A stretch of DNA of 64,000 bases from Mycocentrospora acerina. Its lineage: Eukaryota; Ascomycota; Dothideomycetes; Pleosporales. This document shows, one piece after another, positions 12,441 to 23,931 of this stretch; the first letter of the stretch is position 1; each line of letters starts with the position of its first letter. The DNA lies in the NCBI GenBank assembly GCA_022701365.1, contig JAKUHH010000068.1, positions 683,189-747,188 of the forward strand. The letters run 5' to 3'. The position numbers were made by a program, and so were the translations under genes. The notes beneath the pieces were generated by a model. It was not told the origin of the DNA and made no database searches. It saw nothing but the letters and a program-made list of their open reading frames with translations.

Positions 12441-13478
12441 GGTGGGCGCGTCGACAAGGCGAAGATATGCTGCGACGGCGGCTCTGTGCCGAAGAGGTCA
12501 GCACGGCAGTCGACAGCTGCGCATGTCGCGACACGTGAAGCAGCGCACAATTTTGCTCATGACTAACAGCACAACCGGGGAATGACTTACGTCACAGATG
12601 CAGCGCACAACCGTGGTTCAAACGGCCTCTCACGCTGGAACGGGCTGTTCGGCTGCCCCACTCACGGCGTTGCAAAGAAGCACATATGGTTGCGGAACAG
12701 CTGGAAGGAGAGTTGGGGATCAACAGCTTCACACGTGCAATGTCTGCGGCTGCAGCTGGGTTGTGGGTTGTGTGACTGATCGGTGGAGCGTGCAGTGCTG
12801 CAGGGGGGCGGCGAAGGGTGGGGAGAAGGAGTCGTCAGTGCACTACGAATGGCGGGGCGCCGTTGTTCTCCAGATCCAGCGTTGGGCGAAGGGGAGGGGG
12901 ACGCTGACAAAAGACGGCCGCGCGAGGAGTCGGCAGCACAGAGAAAGTCAAGTTGCACAGGGCGGCGAGAATCGTGAACTGGGGCAGAGTGACGGCGTTA
13001 GCGGCTGGTGGGGGCTGCGCGGTGTGCGGTGCGAGATGCGAGGTGCGAGGCGCGAGGTGTGTTCCATGTGTGTGCCTATCGTGAACTCGATGCACTGATT
13101 CAGCCATGTCGACGATTGCCTGCCGCTCCCTCGCCGATCGTTGGCCCTTATCGCGTCTGAACATACGTAGATAGTACAACTGGGCACTTTCACAACGCTG
13201 TACCCGCCGGTGCGTGAGTGTTGAGGGGGCTGCTCGTGCTTGTGCAACCTATCTGCAGGTTGGCAGCACTGCACCCAAGACTCAGCCTGATGACTTGCAT
13301 AAGGCCACTTCATAACTCTGCTCCCGCACCCGCCTCAGCGCAACGTGACCCTCGAGACGCTCCATCATGGGCATCTCGAGCAAGACATCGCAAACTGTAA
13401 CTCCCTGATGTCCAACTGCCTTCCAATCTACGTGCAGAGGAATTGGTTCCGCCCGCCGCAGGGTCCAGCATCTTCCCT
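12441..13478. other. SNF1 upstream region
   Basis: One kilobase lies between the SNF1 start and the 3' end of the symporter gene on the same strand. It should contain the SNF1 promoter and leader. Overlapping open frames on both strands are GC-driven and lack any domain or splice logic. No TATA box or RNA gene was recognised. Confidence 0.45.
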
Positions 13479-15237
13479 CTATTTGAAGCGAAACATGCGT
13501 CCCAGCCCACGCTGCTGCAGCTCTCGCCTTGCCGCCCCATCCACATATCCGGGCTCGCCCTCACTGGTTGAGCTTGCACTACTACCTTTCCCTTTCCCGT
13601 TGCCAAACACCCTCAACAGAACCACCATGACCGCCGCACTAAGCACGCTTACGCAGAGAATGCCAATCATTACCAGGTTGCTCTTGCGGTACTTGTGTGG
13701 GCCCTTTGAATCTGCAGGCCAACCCGTGTATAGCGCGTAAGTGGTGAGGATACTGCCTAAATTGCCCAGTCCAGAGACGAGAGCGCTGGCTGCTGCAACA
13801 CCAACTTCGCCATGTCGCGGCTGGAAAATCTCGTTCGTCCACGTCATGCAGATGGGCACTGTTGGTCCAAGTCCAAATCCCACCATTAGGAGACCGCCGT
13901 ATCGTGACCACGAGTTGCCGCTGCCAGCAAAGGTAGTCACGAGCAGACCAGTAATCTGGATCAGGACAGCTGAGCTGAAGAAGAGTGCGCGGTGGTGGTG
14001 GAAGCGATCCGATAGTGGCGTGACAATGAGAATCGCAATGAGATCCATCTGGATGGGTTTGTAAGCTACTTTCCAACAATCGACAACATGTGACTTACAA
14101 TCCAGATCGGTGCGGTAAGAAGACTCAAGTCGATGCCGCTAAGCTTTGGGTTGATGCCTCGAATGATGACAGATGCATAGTTTTGCGTGCCAATTCCAAC
14201 ACCCACAACACCAAAATACATCATCACTAACGGCCACAGTCTCCAGTCGATGAGGACGTTCCAAACGTCCCTCATGTTCCACGCACGACGATGGTAGACT
14301 CTCGTCAAATCTTCGTAGTGAATCTTTGCGTCCTCTCCCGTGAGTGCTGGTTTGCTGTGAGGGAGGAACCGCTCCCAGCCCGTCCGTACGCGTTCTTCTC
14401 CAGGTGGAAGTGGGCGATCGGGAAGCCACCAAAGAAGCGATACACCGACGATGAAGCCCACAATTCCATAAAGAAGAAACATCCACTGGAAACCCACGAG
14501 CCCACCAAGTCCGTCCATCTTCTGAAATCCAGCTGATACAAGACCTACTACGGCGGCGGATACTTGGGACGCTGTAAAGTATCTTCCAATGCGCTTTCCA
14601 GTCCGTGATGGTGGGTAGAAGAGCGTAAGGTAGTACGACATACCAGGCCACATGCCTGCAATAACGATACCAAGTAGTAGACGAAGAAGGCTGGAGCAAT
14701 GAATCAGCGAGTGTGCGCATCCAACACAAGTCAATGCACCTACTAGAAACTCCATGCAGCTTTCATTGCTGTCAAACACATTCCAATAATGCCGACACTG
14801 ATGACAATCCTACTCATCCAAGCATGGGGACTGGCTCTTGACATGATCAGATTCGACGGCAAGTCGAAAATCACATAGCACACATAGAACAGCGCCAGAC
14901 CAGTCGAAACCTGCTTTGGCGTCAAGTTAAGCTGTGAGGCAAGATCGTGGCCCTTGTCCAAGTTCATAGTCTGTGCGAGTCCAATGTTGGAACGAATGGC
15001 AGAGCACATGAAATAGAGTATCCAAAACGCTGGTAGAATACGGCGGTCGAGTTTCCTTTGAATCCGTCAGTTGAAACTGCAAGAATGCCAAACTCGAGGG
15101 AATACGCACGCGTAGACCTTCTCAATCCTGTCAATATCAACGATCTCAGATCCTGCCTCAACATCTTCATGCAAATTTCCCTTCAATAGCGAACCAGGGA
15201 TTTCCTGAGGCGCTCTCGCAGCAGCTCCAGACGCCAT
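13479..15237 (-). CDS. MFS transporter, anion:cation symporter (Dal5-type)
   Basis: Plasma-membrane proton symporter of the allantoate/nicotinate permease family, probably carrying a small organic anion such as a vitamin or a ureide. Exons are 15110-15237, 14744-15055, 14099-14690 and 13479-14048. The three introns are 50-54 nt and all junctions are in phase, giving 533 residues. The splices restore continuous transmembrane segments, for example AAWSFYLLRLLLGIVIAGMW and IWIMDLIAILIVTPLSDR. Family signatures include RILPAFWILYFMCSAIRSNIG in the first helix, VSTGLALFYVCYVIFDLPSN and WPGMSYYLTLFYP. The cytosolic N-terminus is about 47 residues and the C-terminal tail is serine- and glycine-rich. 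It is divergent from the mitochondrial protein gene at 15740. The substrate cannot be read from sequence. Confidence 0.9.
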
Positions 15238-15739
15238 AATTGAGTCTCACAGATTGCAAAAAGTCAAAAACAAAGGCGAAGAAAAAAGTCAAAACGGAAA
15301 GATGAATCACCTAACAGGCTTGGTAAAGCTCAACCCATCCAAGCTAAGCCGATGCCGGCCGGTGATGTCGTTGGTTCCCAATCAGTCACTCGCCAAACTA
15401 TGCAGATTTCGTCTCTCCATAAGGTACGCGCTAGTGGTGGTTGGGGAACGCGTTAGGCGGTGAGGACCCTCTTCTTCCTTGTGCGCGGAGCAGAAGGACT
15501 CATGTCGTGCAGCAAGCGAAAATAATCCGAGTGCCTCGGACAATGTACTGCAGTAGGCTTTGGTGGATGGAGGGGTGGTTTTTGATGGGGCTCGGTCTCC
15601 CGCTAGGAGGGGGAAAGGAGCTTGGACGCAAAGTCGAAGTTGTGTTCGTCATCGTTCCTCGAGCTTTGGAGAGTTGAGTAACTACTGAACGCATAATTGC
15701 CCACTCTCTCGTCGTTGCTTCAGTTGCTTTCCGTTCATA
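15238..15739. promoter_or_regulatory. Divergent promoter, symporter (-) / mitochondrial protein (+)
   Basis: A 502-base intergenic space separates two start codons facing outward. It must supply both promoters. A GCCGGCCGGTGATG stretch near 15353 is the most GC-rich part. No TATA box close to either start was identified. Confidence 0.4.
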
Positions 15740-16452
15740 ATGCTTTCAAACACTTTCGCGCGCTCGACGCGTTGTCTCAGAGCCTCACAAAAAGCTCCAA
15801 CCCTCTTTCTCCGCGGCTCAAGAAATGTCGCGACATTACCAGAAAATCCACACATTGCACGCTCTCTCTACCTTTATACAAAAATTGCTTGCTAACCTAG
15901 TCCAAGTACGTCCATGATCACCCGCTCGACCAATCTAAAAAGCTCCTGTCCCTCCTCCCCACCACACCGCCAGCTCCTCAACTCGCAATAGGGACCTGTA
16001 CCTCTCTCCCCGCCACCCCACAATCCTTTACCCCCAATCCGCCTTTCCTCCCAATTCTCTCTTCTGTGTATGCTGTTTACGCCGGCGAAGACCCCGCAGT
16101 CCAACAACAAGCCGCCGTCTTTGCATCACCTGGTGGCTTTAATCTCGGCGGAAGCAACAAGGATGCGTCGAACAACCAAGGTGGGGCGGGGGGCGCTTCG
16201 CGAGGCGGCTGGATACATGTTAGTGATCTGAGAAACCCTCCCGATTATGGGAGAATTGCGTGGCCCGAGGACATTTTGGGAAGCTTAGAGGTAGATGGGA
16301 ATGGCAAGGTGGTGGATGGCGGGAATTGGTCAGAGAGTGGGACGTATAGGATTGTGACGAGGGAGGGAATATTGGGGTTGACAGATTATATGAGGGGGAG
16401 GGTAGTTCAAAGGCTGAGGGAGATGGAGAAGGATATTAAGGGGAAGGCGTAG
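15740..16452 (+). CDS. Predicted mitochondrial protein, unknown function, GC-AG intron
   Basis: A 220-residue protein I cannot assign to a named family, although its C-terminal half reads like a conserved fungal protein. The first 30 residues (MLSNTFARSTRCLRASQK and on) are rich in Arg, Ser and Thr with no acids, a good mitochondrial presequence. Exon 1 is 15740-15856 and exon 2 is 15907-16452. Joining them gives ENPHIYVHDHPLDQSKKLL in one frame. The intron starts GCACGC, not GT, has a GCTAAC branch site and ends CCAAG. No GT donor fits. Exon 2 holds a proline-rich part (PTTPPAPQLAIGTC), a Gly/Asn-rich loop and a well-structured end (GGWIHVSDLRNPPDYGRIAW, SGTYRIVTREGILGLTDYMR). The alternative start at 16066 would lose the presequence. 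A sequencing error or frameshift is the rival explanation for the junction. Confidence 0.75.
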
Positions 16453-16746
16453 ATGTGGAAGGTGCTTGTAGGACTATTGTGTGGTGGAGAGCAGAGGAGA
16501 AGAGAGAGTGGAATCAGCAAAGGGAAAGGGTACGCATTGCGTGGCTACCAGAGCAAATTTGTAATATAACTGTAAATCTATATTCATCCCTTCTGTACTG
16601 CACTTTATTCTGCAATTTACTCATGTTTCTGTAGATCGCAAGCCCCACCTAGCGCGACACGGAAGTCCGCCCTCGCGATCTTTCCCACCAAACACCACCC
16701 CTCCAACTCACCCACACACGTCACAACGCCTACTACCACTTCCAAA

Positions 16747-17326
16747 ATGAGCGACGCCAACTCCCCCAAACCCGTATCCGTACTCTTCGTATGCCTCGGA
16801 AACATTTGTACGCGCTGCCCCTCCTATCCATCCTCCACATCAAACTAACCACCACCACCACCTATCAGGCCGCTCCACAATGGCAGAAGGCGTCTTCCAA
16901 TCCCTCGCCTCTAACCACCCCCTTGTCAACACCATCGACTCGTGCGGTACAGGCGCCTACCACATCGGCTCGCAGCCCGACTCGCGCACACTCTCCACCC
17001 TCGCAGCCAACGATATAAAAACATACCGCCACCGCGCGCGCCAATTCAAACCCACCGACTTTGACACTTTCGACTACATTTTCGCAATGGACGCGGACAA
17101 TCTCGAGGACTTGGAGAGGATGAGGGGCAAGGAGGTTAAGAAGAGAGGAGGTGAAGCGGGGTTAGGCAAAGTGATGCTTTTTGGGGAGTTTGGCGGGAAG
17201 AAGAAAGCAGAGGAGATTGTGGATCCGTATTATGGCGGGAATGAGGGGTTTAGGACGGCATTTGAACAGGCAGGGAGGATGAGTAAGAGGTTTTTGGAAG
17301 GGTTGGAGAAGGGGGAGCTGAGTTGA
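16747..17326 (+). CDS. Low-molecular-weight protein tyrosine phosphatase
   Basis: Cytosolic phosphotyrosine phosphatase of the Ltp1/Stp1 family, 172 residues. Exons are 16747-16807 and 16869-17326. The 61-nt intron falls inside the active-site loop, and splicing restores VCLGNICRSTMAEG, the C-x5-R-S signature (Cys16 nucleophile, Arg22). The general-acid aspartate is in IVDPYYGG near the C-terminus, and FDTFDYIFAMD is the usual central strand. The conserved serine-histidine region (SCGTGAYHIGSQPDSRT) is present. The ATG at 16747 sits in an AAAATGAGC context. The gene lies 294 bases after the mitochondrial protein gene on the same strand. It appears complete and active. Confidence 0.95.
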
Positions 17327-18430
17327 GAGTGTAGTCGTTGGTAGTGGTAAGGCGTTGCTTGGTGGATGAGGTTGTTGGTGAATGAATGATGGAGGATAGA
17401 ATTGATACCCATAGAATGCTACATGATTAATCCTTCATGTCAGCATTTGCGAAGCATTGAGCGAGAGCATGCTTAAACGTCGAGAACGAATTGGGTCAGC
17501 CAAGGCCAACTCTATTGTAAATACTATGAGAACATTTTGAGGAATATTCTGTGAAAAATGTGCTTTAAGTATTCTTGCAACTTGGTAGCAGTGGTTGTCA
17601 GGCTGCACAGGCGAGGCGTATTCCCATGTCAGGCACAATCTGCTGTTCCCTGCCCTATCATCTGGTGTCCCATCAGCCTGTCAGCCTGAAAACTCTCTCG
17701 CGTATTGCCTCTTCTTTGGGCCTTTTTTGTCGGCAAATATGTCTCAAAGTGCACAAAGGCACCCACTTTCGCTCAGCCGCACACAAGCTGCGCATCACTC
17801 TGAAAGTGGGCTCCCGTTGCGTTTGGGCGAGAATGGAGACGGAGGAGTTGGGCAACAGCGAATAATGCTGACTCTTTGTTCCTCGAGCACCAAGGCGCAG
17901 TTGCAAACCGCTCGGACGCTCGACAGCCGTCACGCAGATCTTATGTATGCACGGTCCGAAATAGAGCAGGTTCGTAACGCGCGCGCCACGCAGCCCCAGG
18001 TTTCAAGGATTGAGGCTGCGCATTAACGAACGCTGCTGACTCTGCCAGCTCAGGGCTGAAGCAGTCCTGACCGCCATCGCATTTGTAGCGCTCGCTGCCC
18101 CAGCTGTAGAAATAGAATCTGATCTTTTGCAACTTGCTGCCCCCTCGTCTCTGCGGCGACACCGTCATAATTCACCGTATAGCCGACAACCGCGTTGCTA
18201 GGGTAAACAACTGCGGTGCTCCAGCGACGCTACCATCTTGCCCCCACCATACATAACTGAAACCAGACATCCTGGCACCACCATTCGACAGACCATCCAA
18301 GCACAGCTTGATTTGCCGGGCCAACCTGGAAGTTTGTGTTTGGACTGTGGAGTGGGTGATCGCTTTGTCCGCGCATTGATACAGGGCGCAGCACCGCCGT
18401 TGACACTTGTGATACGTCTGGCTCAGCACC
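17327..18430. other. Intergenic region upstream of chitin synthase
   Basis: About 1.1 kb between the phosphatase and the chitin synthase start. Short frames exist on both strands without domain content. The right half probably forms the chitin synthase promoter and leader. Nothing else was seen. Confidence 0.45.
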
Positions 18431-21400
18431 ATGGCTGGCTACAACAGACTAGGTAAGTACGCTCCCTCGCCCCTTCCCGCCGCGATGCCGTGCCATTCCC
18501 AAGCCTGTGATTACGACTGCATGCGCCCAGCCGCATCCACCGCTTGTTTTTCGTAGAGCATTACCTGGGCTCTGTTTACACACCCACGCCTTCATTGCTA
18601 CCCACCATCTATTCATTCGCTCGCACTGCGCCGCTCGCTGAATCTCAGACTAATCACGAGGCTGCAGACGCAGACCGCCCAGAAATGGATCCTCGAAGAC
18701 CTGGCCCTGGCCGCACACCCTCTCCAGGACAGCCTCTGCAGGGCTACCAGCTCGAAGACAGATATGGAGCCTCGCCAGCACCGCTGGAAATCCCCATGGG
18801 GCCAAACCCCGCCGCAGCATCGGGAGACAGACTACCGCTGCAGCCAAGTGTGAGTGATGGTGAAGAGTCAGGCTGAACATCGAGTTGGGTGCATGGCAAC
18901 CGGACAGAGCTGACGAAACACAGTATTCCGTAGAAAACATCCCATACCACTCTGGGAATTACCGCGACGAGTACGACCCCCGTCCAGGCCCTCACCACAA
19001 CGATAGCGACTATTCTCTCGACCCACAGGCGCATCACGATGCATACTACAATCCGCCATACGACCCCTCGCCGCACGAAGAGAGCGCGCATCCAGGGTAC
19101 GGCACACAGCCAGACCACTACTGGCAGGATGAAGAGGACAGGAGACCCATGATACATGGTGCAAACTCATATGGTCCAGATCCCCACGAAGGCATGGATC
19201 CGCATGACCTGGATCCAGAGGACCCGTTCCAAGACGAGCCTGAGGCCGCGCCTGAGCCTGTTGCTGTGAAGCGATGGAAGACTGTCAAGGAGGTTCAGTT
19301 GTTCAAAGGCAACTTGGTGCTAGATTGCCCGATTCCGCCACGGCTGCTAAATCAGGTCCCACATGCACAGCCCCCAGAGCGTGACGAGTTCACCCATATG
19401 CGATATTCCGCCGCCACTTGCGATCCTTCAGAATTTGACTCTGAGCGCTTCACTCTGCGTCAGAAGCTGTTCGCAAAGCCCAGGCACACTGAACTTTTCA
19501 TTGTTGTTACCATGTACAATGAGGAGGACGAGTTGTTTGCGCGTACCATGACTGGCGTGATCAAGAACATTGAATACATGAATTCACGGACGAACAGCAA
19601 GACGTGGGGCAAGGACGCGTGGAAGAAGATTGTAGTCTGCGTCGTCAGCGATGGACGTGCCAAGATCAATCCGCGCACACGAGCTGTCCTAGCGGGTCTT
19701 GGTGTTTATCAAGATGGCATAGCCAAGCAGCAGGTCAACGGCAAGGATGTGACTGCGCATATTTACGAGGTGAGTTATCTGTCATTGGCCGTGTTTAAAT
19801 CCGTGATTAACAATCTGCTAGTATACTACTCAAATGACCCTCGACATCAAGAAGGGTGTTGTTGGCGTCAAGAAGGGTACCACTCCAGTCCAGATGCTCT
19901 TTTGCCTAAAGGAGAAGAACCAGAAGAAGATCAATTCTCACAGATGGTTTTTCCAGGCGTTTGGAGCTGTTCTGGACCCAAATATTTGTGTCTTGATTGA
20001 TGCAGGAACCAAACCTGGCAAAGATTCGATTTACCACCTCTGGAAGGCATTTGACTTGGAGCCCATGTGCGCAGGTGCTTGTGGTGAGATCAAGGCTATG
20101 CTGGTCCACGGAAAGAAGCTCTTGAACCCACTTGTCGCGACGCAGAACTTCGAGTATAAGATGAGTAACATTTTGGATAAACCTTTGGAATCAGCTTTCG
20201 GATTTATCAGCGTTCTCCCAGGTGCTTTCTCCGCATACCGCTACGTTGCGTTACAAAACGACAAGACCGGACAGGGACCACTGGAGAAGTATTTTGCTGG
20301 AGAAAAGATGCACGGCGCAAATGCTGGTATTTTCGAAGCGAATATGTACCTTGCTGAAGATCGTATTCTCTGCTTTGAACTGGTTTCCAAAAGGAATTGC
20401 CACTGGATTCTGCAGTATGTCAAGTCTGCGAACGGAGAAACTGACGTACCTACCACCATGGCAGAATTCATCGGTCAGCGACGTCGATGGTTGAACGGTT
20501 CCTTCTTTGCTGCTGTATATGCTCTGGCACACTCTTTCGACATCTTCCGCAGCGATCACTCCTTCATCCGCAAAATGATGTTTCTTGTTGAGTTCGTCTA
20601 CCAAACCATCAGTATGATCTTTGCTTGGTTCGCCCTTGGTAACTTCTTCCTCGTCTTCCGCATTCTCACTGCCTCTCTTGCCACCGAAATTGGAACTGCC
20701 GGAAAGGTTCTCTTCATCATCTTCGAATGGCTATACATCGGCGTTCTGATAACATGTTTCATCTTATCACTTGGTAATCGACCTCAGGGTGCCAACAAGT
20801 GGTACATGTCCATGGTTATCTTCTGGAGTATCATTATGGCCTACCTCATGTTTGCATCGGTCTTCATCACTGTTCGCTCTGTCCAGGGGCAGATCAGGGA
20901 CAATAACGGATTCAGCTTCGCTGATCTTTTCAAGGATCGTATTTTCTTCACGATCATCGTGTCCCTGTGTTCGACATATCTGATGTGGTTTGTTGTATCC
21001 ATTCTCTTCTTGGATCCGTGGCACATGTTTACGTCGTTCTTCCAATACCTCTTGATGACGCCAACATACATCAACATTCTCAACGTCTACGCTTTCTGCA
21101 ACACGCATGACATTACATGGGGAACAAAGGGTGATGACAAGGCTGAGAAGCTTCCATCCGTTACCACCAAAGCGGATGGAAAGGCAGACATTCAGGCTCC
21201 CACAGATGATGCCGACTTGAACACACAGTATGAGACAGAACTCCGCGTCTTCAGCACAAAGTGGAAGGAAGAAGTAAAGGTTGTATCTCCTCAAGATAAG
21301 CAAGAAGACTACTACAAGGGTTTCCGATCTGGTGTTGTTCTCTTTTGGATGTTCTGCAATCTAGGTCTTACCGCACTAGTGTTGCAGTCTGGTGGCCTCG

Positions 21401-21629
21401 AACTTACGGTTAGTAACCCAGATGAGGCTCAGCAGAAGCAGACCGACGTCTCGACAATTTACCTCGCTGTGGTGTTGTGGAGTGTAGCAGGTTTGGCGGC
21501 GTTTAGATTTATAGGAGCCATGTGGTTTTTGGTAGTGCGCATGGTAAGTTGTCACATCCCAAATGTCTCCGAGTCGTCGGATCTTTTTATCAATGAGCTA
21601 ACCAACTTTATTAGTTCCGCGGCGTGTAG
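18431..21629 (+). CDS. Chitin synthase, class I/II
   Basis: Plasma-membrane GT2 enzyme polymerising N-acetylglucosamine into wall chitin. Five exons (18431-18452, 18668-18849, 18924-19769, 19822-21543, 21615-21629) encode 928 residues. The first is a 22-nt micro-exon (MAGYNRL) followed by a 215-nt intron, whose acceptor puts the internal ATG at 18685 in frame. The last exon is 15 nt and gives FRGV. The order is an acidic Pro/His-rich N-tail, the Chitin_synth_1N region (KRWKTVKEVQLFKGNLVLDC), then the catalytic domain with TMYNEEDELFARTM, ICVLIDAGTKP, EDRILCFELV and QRRRW (about 569-573). A bundle of C-terminal transmembrane helices follows. MHGANAGIFEANMYLAEDR and KRNCHWILQYVKSA are class I/II wording, but I cannot separate class I from II by eye. 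All catalytic motifs are intact. Confidence 0.95.
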
Positions 21630-22202
21630 TTGCCCTCGTTTAGGTATTTCTGTGTAAAGCGACGGCGTTGGGTGTACTTACCGGGCTAAGGACAGTGCAT
21701 AGATGGACTTTCGGACCACCTTCACCATACAGTATTCTGGGTGTGTACTATGTATTGATGGCGTATGGCCTTATGTATACGAGATCATGACTTGAATACC
21801 ATTGTACTTGCGATGCGGGCGTAAATGTAGCAACTTGAACTTTTACCTGCTGGCCCCTCTCTACTTCTCACTGCTCTCTCACTTCACTCCCACGTTTCAT
21901 ACCCAAATTCTCTACTTTCACCATATTGTCGTCGACAGAATCGGTTAGCGCGATCCACATGCTCCCGTCGCTCATGCCCACTGATACATAAAACAATATG
22001 GCCAGCCTCACAAGATTTTCTCACCAACGACCTAGCTCAGTTCGAGCCAACAATTCTTCTTCTTACTAGATCTTACGACGGCGTCGAGCTTTGCTAGGTG
22101 TGTGAAGACTCTCGGTCGACGAACGATACTTCACCATTTGGTAAGGCAGTGCTAACAGTACATGTTCCAAGGTATCTTGAAAAGATCTCCCTAAACGAAA
22201 TC
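21630..22202. other. Chitin synthase 3' region and zinc-knuckle gene promoter
   Basis: 573 bases between two same-strand genes. A CT-rich stretch (CTCTCTACTTCTCACTGCTC) near 21860 precedes the leader of the next gene. No open frame of note. Confidence 0.4.
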
Positions 22203-23931
22203 ATGAGTTGGGATACTGGAGCTGGTGAGTTGCGACTTACCAGAGGTTTACGGTTACATGGGTACTGATACGTGTAGGTGCTGAGGCCTGGCCTGCTGAC
22301 TCTGCAGCTGGAGGAAATGCTGATGCTGGTGCTGGCGATTCCTGGGGTGGCAGCGGTGGTGATGCTGGTACTGGCGGTGACGGTGGTGATCAGACGTGCC
22401 GCGTGTGAGTGCTCTCTGGATCAACATCTTACCACAGAAATTTGCTGATGTGAGGCACAGTTGCAACCAGACTGGCCACTTTGCCCGCGAGTGTCCAGAT
22501 AAGCCTCCTGGTGGTGGTCTGACCGGCGAGTGCTACAATTGCGGCGAGGTTGGACACAACAAGGCCGACTGTACTAACCCTAGGGTCGAGCGCCCGTTTA
22601 CCGGCACCTGTAACGCCTGCAACGAAGAAGGTCATTCGGCTCGAAACTGCCCCACTAACCCTATGAAATGCAAGCTTTGTAACGAGGAAGGTCACAAGGC
22701 TCTCGAGTGCAAAGGCCGCCGCATTGTGGACTGGACGGGTGTGCCGGAACTGACTGCTGAGGATGCCTGGACCAAGCTGATTGACTCGGCCAAGGAGAAA
22801 GATCTCGACATGTTCCGTATCTGCCTCAGGTCCTACGCTCGTGCCGTGATCAACGACTTTGATCTTCCTTCCGTAGAGTCGGCTCTTCGGGAAGATGGTC
22901 TTCCTGTCTATTTGATTGCAAAGCAGCAAGAGATTGCTACAAACACGACCATCATCGACCTGATTGGCAATCCTGCTCGGGAGTATGTTCTTACTGTTCA
23001 ACTTTCACCTAAGCCTCGTCGTGCAAAGATGGCTCATGGTTGGCCTGAATCCCCTGAGCAGAACATGGAGCGTCTTGCTTCTGCTGGGTTTGTCCAGGAC
23101 GTTGGTGTTCCCATGTGTGGCAATTGTGGTGAACTCGGCCATATTCGCAAGGTATGTCATATTATAGTGATTTCTTTAGTGGTGGAGGATGAGCAAACAC
23201 CATCTCTTTCAATTCTTGAGCTAATATCAGATACAGCATTGCAAACAGGAGCAAGTTGAACGCGAGTCTGTAACGCCAGCCATCCAGTGCGTCTACTGTC
23301 AAGAGGTGGGCCACCGTGCGCGCGACTGCCCCAAGGAGCGTGTCAACATGTACGCCTGCAAAAATTGCAAGCAGGAAGGTCACAACGCCAAAGAGTGCCC
23401 CGAGCCACGTTCAGCTGAGGGAGTTGAGTGTAGGAAGTGCAATGAGACTGGTCACTTCTCCCGTGATGTATGCCTGAGTGCACTCCACATCGATGCAAAC
23501 ATTCTAACAGATATCAGTGCCCCAACGTCGAGCAGCGTCCTCCGAGAACTTGCCGCAACTGCGGTTCCGAAGACCACATCGCCAAGGAGTGTGACCAGCC
23601 TCGTAACCCCGATCTCATCACCTGCCGCAACTGCGAGAAGCAGGGTCACTTTTCTCGTGACTGTACTGAGCCCAAGGACTGGACCAAGGTCAAGTGCAAC
23701 AACTGCGACGAGATGGGTCACACTATCAAGGTTTGTGACATGACTTTAAATTCAAATACACTAGACTAACTTTCTCAGCGTTGCAAGCAGCCGATTGCTG
23801 AGGATGGTATGGGTGGAGGTGGTCCGGTGGCAGCCTCTGGCGGTTGGGATACCTCTGGTGATGCTGCACCGGCAGCCGGTGGCGGGGACTCCTGGGCTGG
23901 AGGTAACGCTGGCGGTAGTAGTGCCTGGTAG
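22203..23931 (+). CDS. Eleven-CCHC zinc-knuckle protein (Gis2/CNBP/Byr3-like)
   Basis: Probable single-stranded nucleic-acid binding protein acting in mRNA translation or stability, 478 residues. Exons are 22203-22224, 22278-22404, 22461-23151, 23237-23467, 23518-23730 and 23779-23931. All five introns are in phase, and three junctions fall in or beside knuckles. Eleven C-x2-C-x4-H-x4-C knuckles can be read after splicing. Four are N-terminal (from CRVCNQTGHFAREC to CKLCNEEGHKALEC). Seven follow an insert of about 130 residues (from CGNCGELGHIRKHC to CNNCDEMGHTIKRC). The insert (GRRIVDWTGVPELTAEDAW, DMFRICLRSYARAVIND) looks helical and folded. Both ends are Gly/Ala/Trp-rich low complexity (GDSWGGSGGD, GGDSWAGGNAGG). 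The start is the ATG of a 22-nt first exon. Yeast Gis2 and Byr3 have seven knuckles, so this is an enlarged relative. A retrotransposon Gag origin is rejected. Confidence 0.9.

Noticed and set aside
12598..13313. Overlapping frames upstream of SNF1, up to 166 codons
   Set aside because: GC-rich promoter region; frames on both strands, with Arg/Ser/Pro-rich nonsense composition and no recognisable family.
22203..23931. Zinc knuckles as evidence for a retrotransposon Gag
   Set aside because: Eleven regular knuckles, five clean introns, Gly-rich ends and no reverse transcriptase, protease or LTRs nearby. This is a Gis2/CNBP-like cellular gene.
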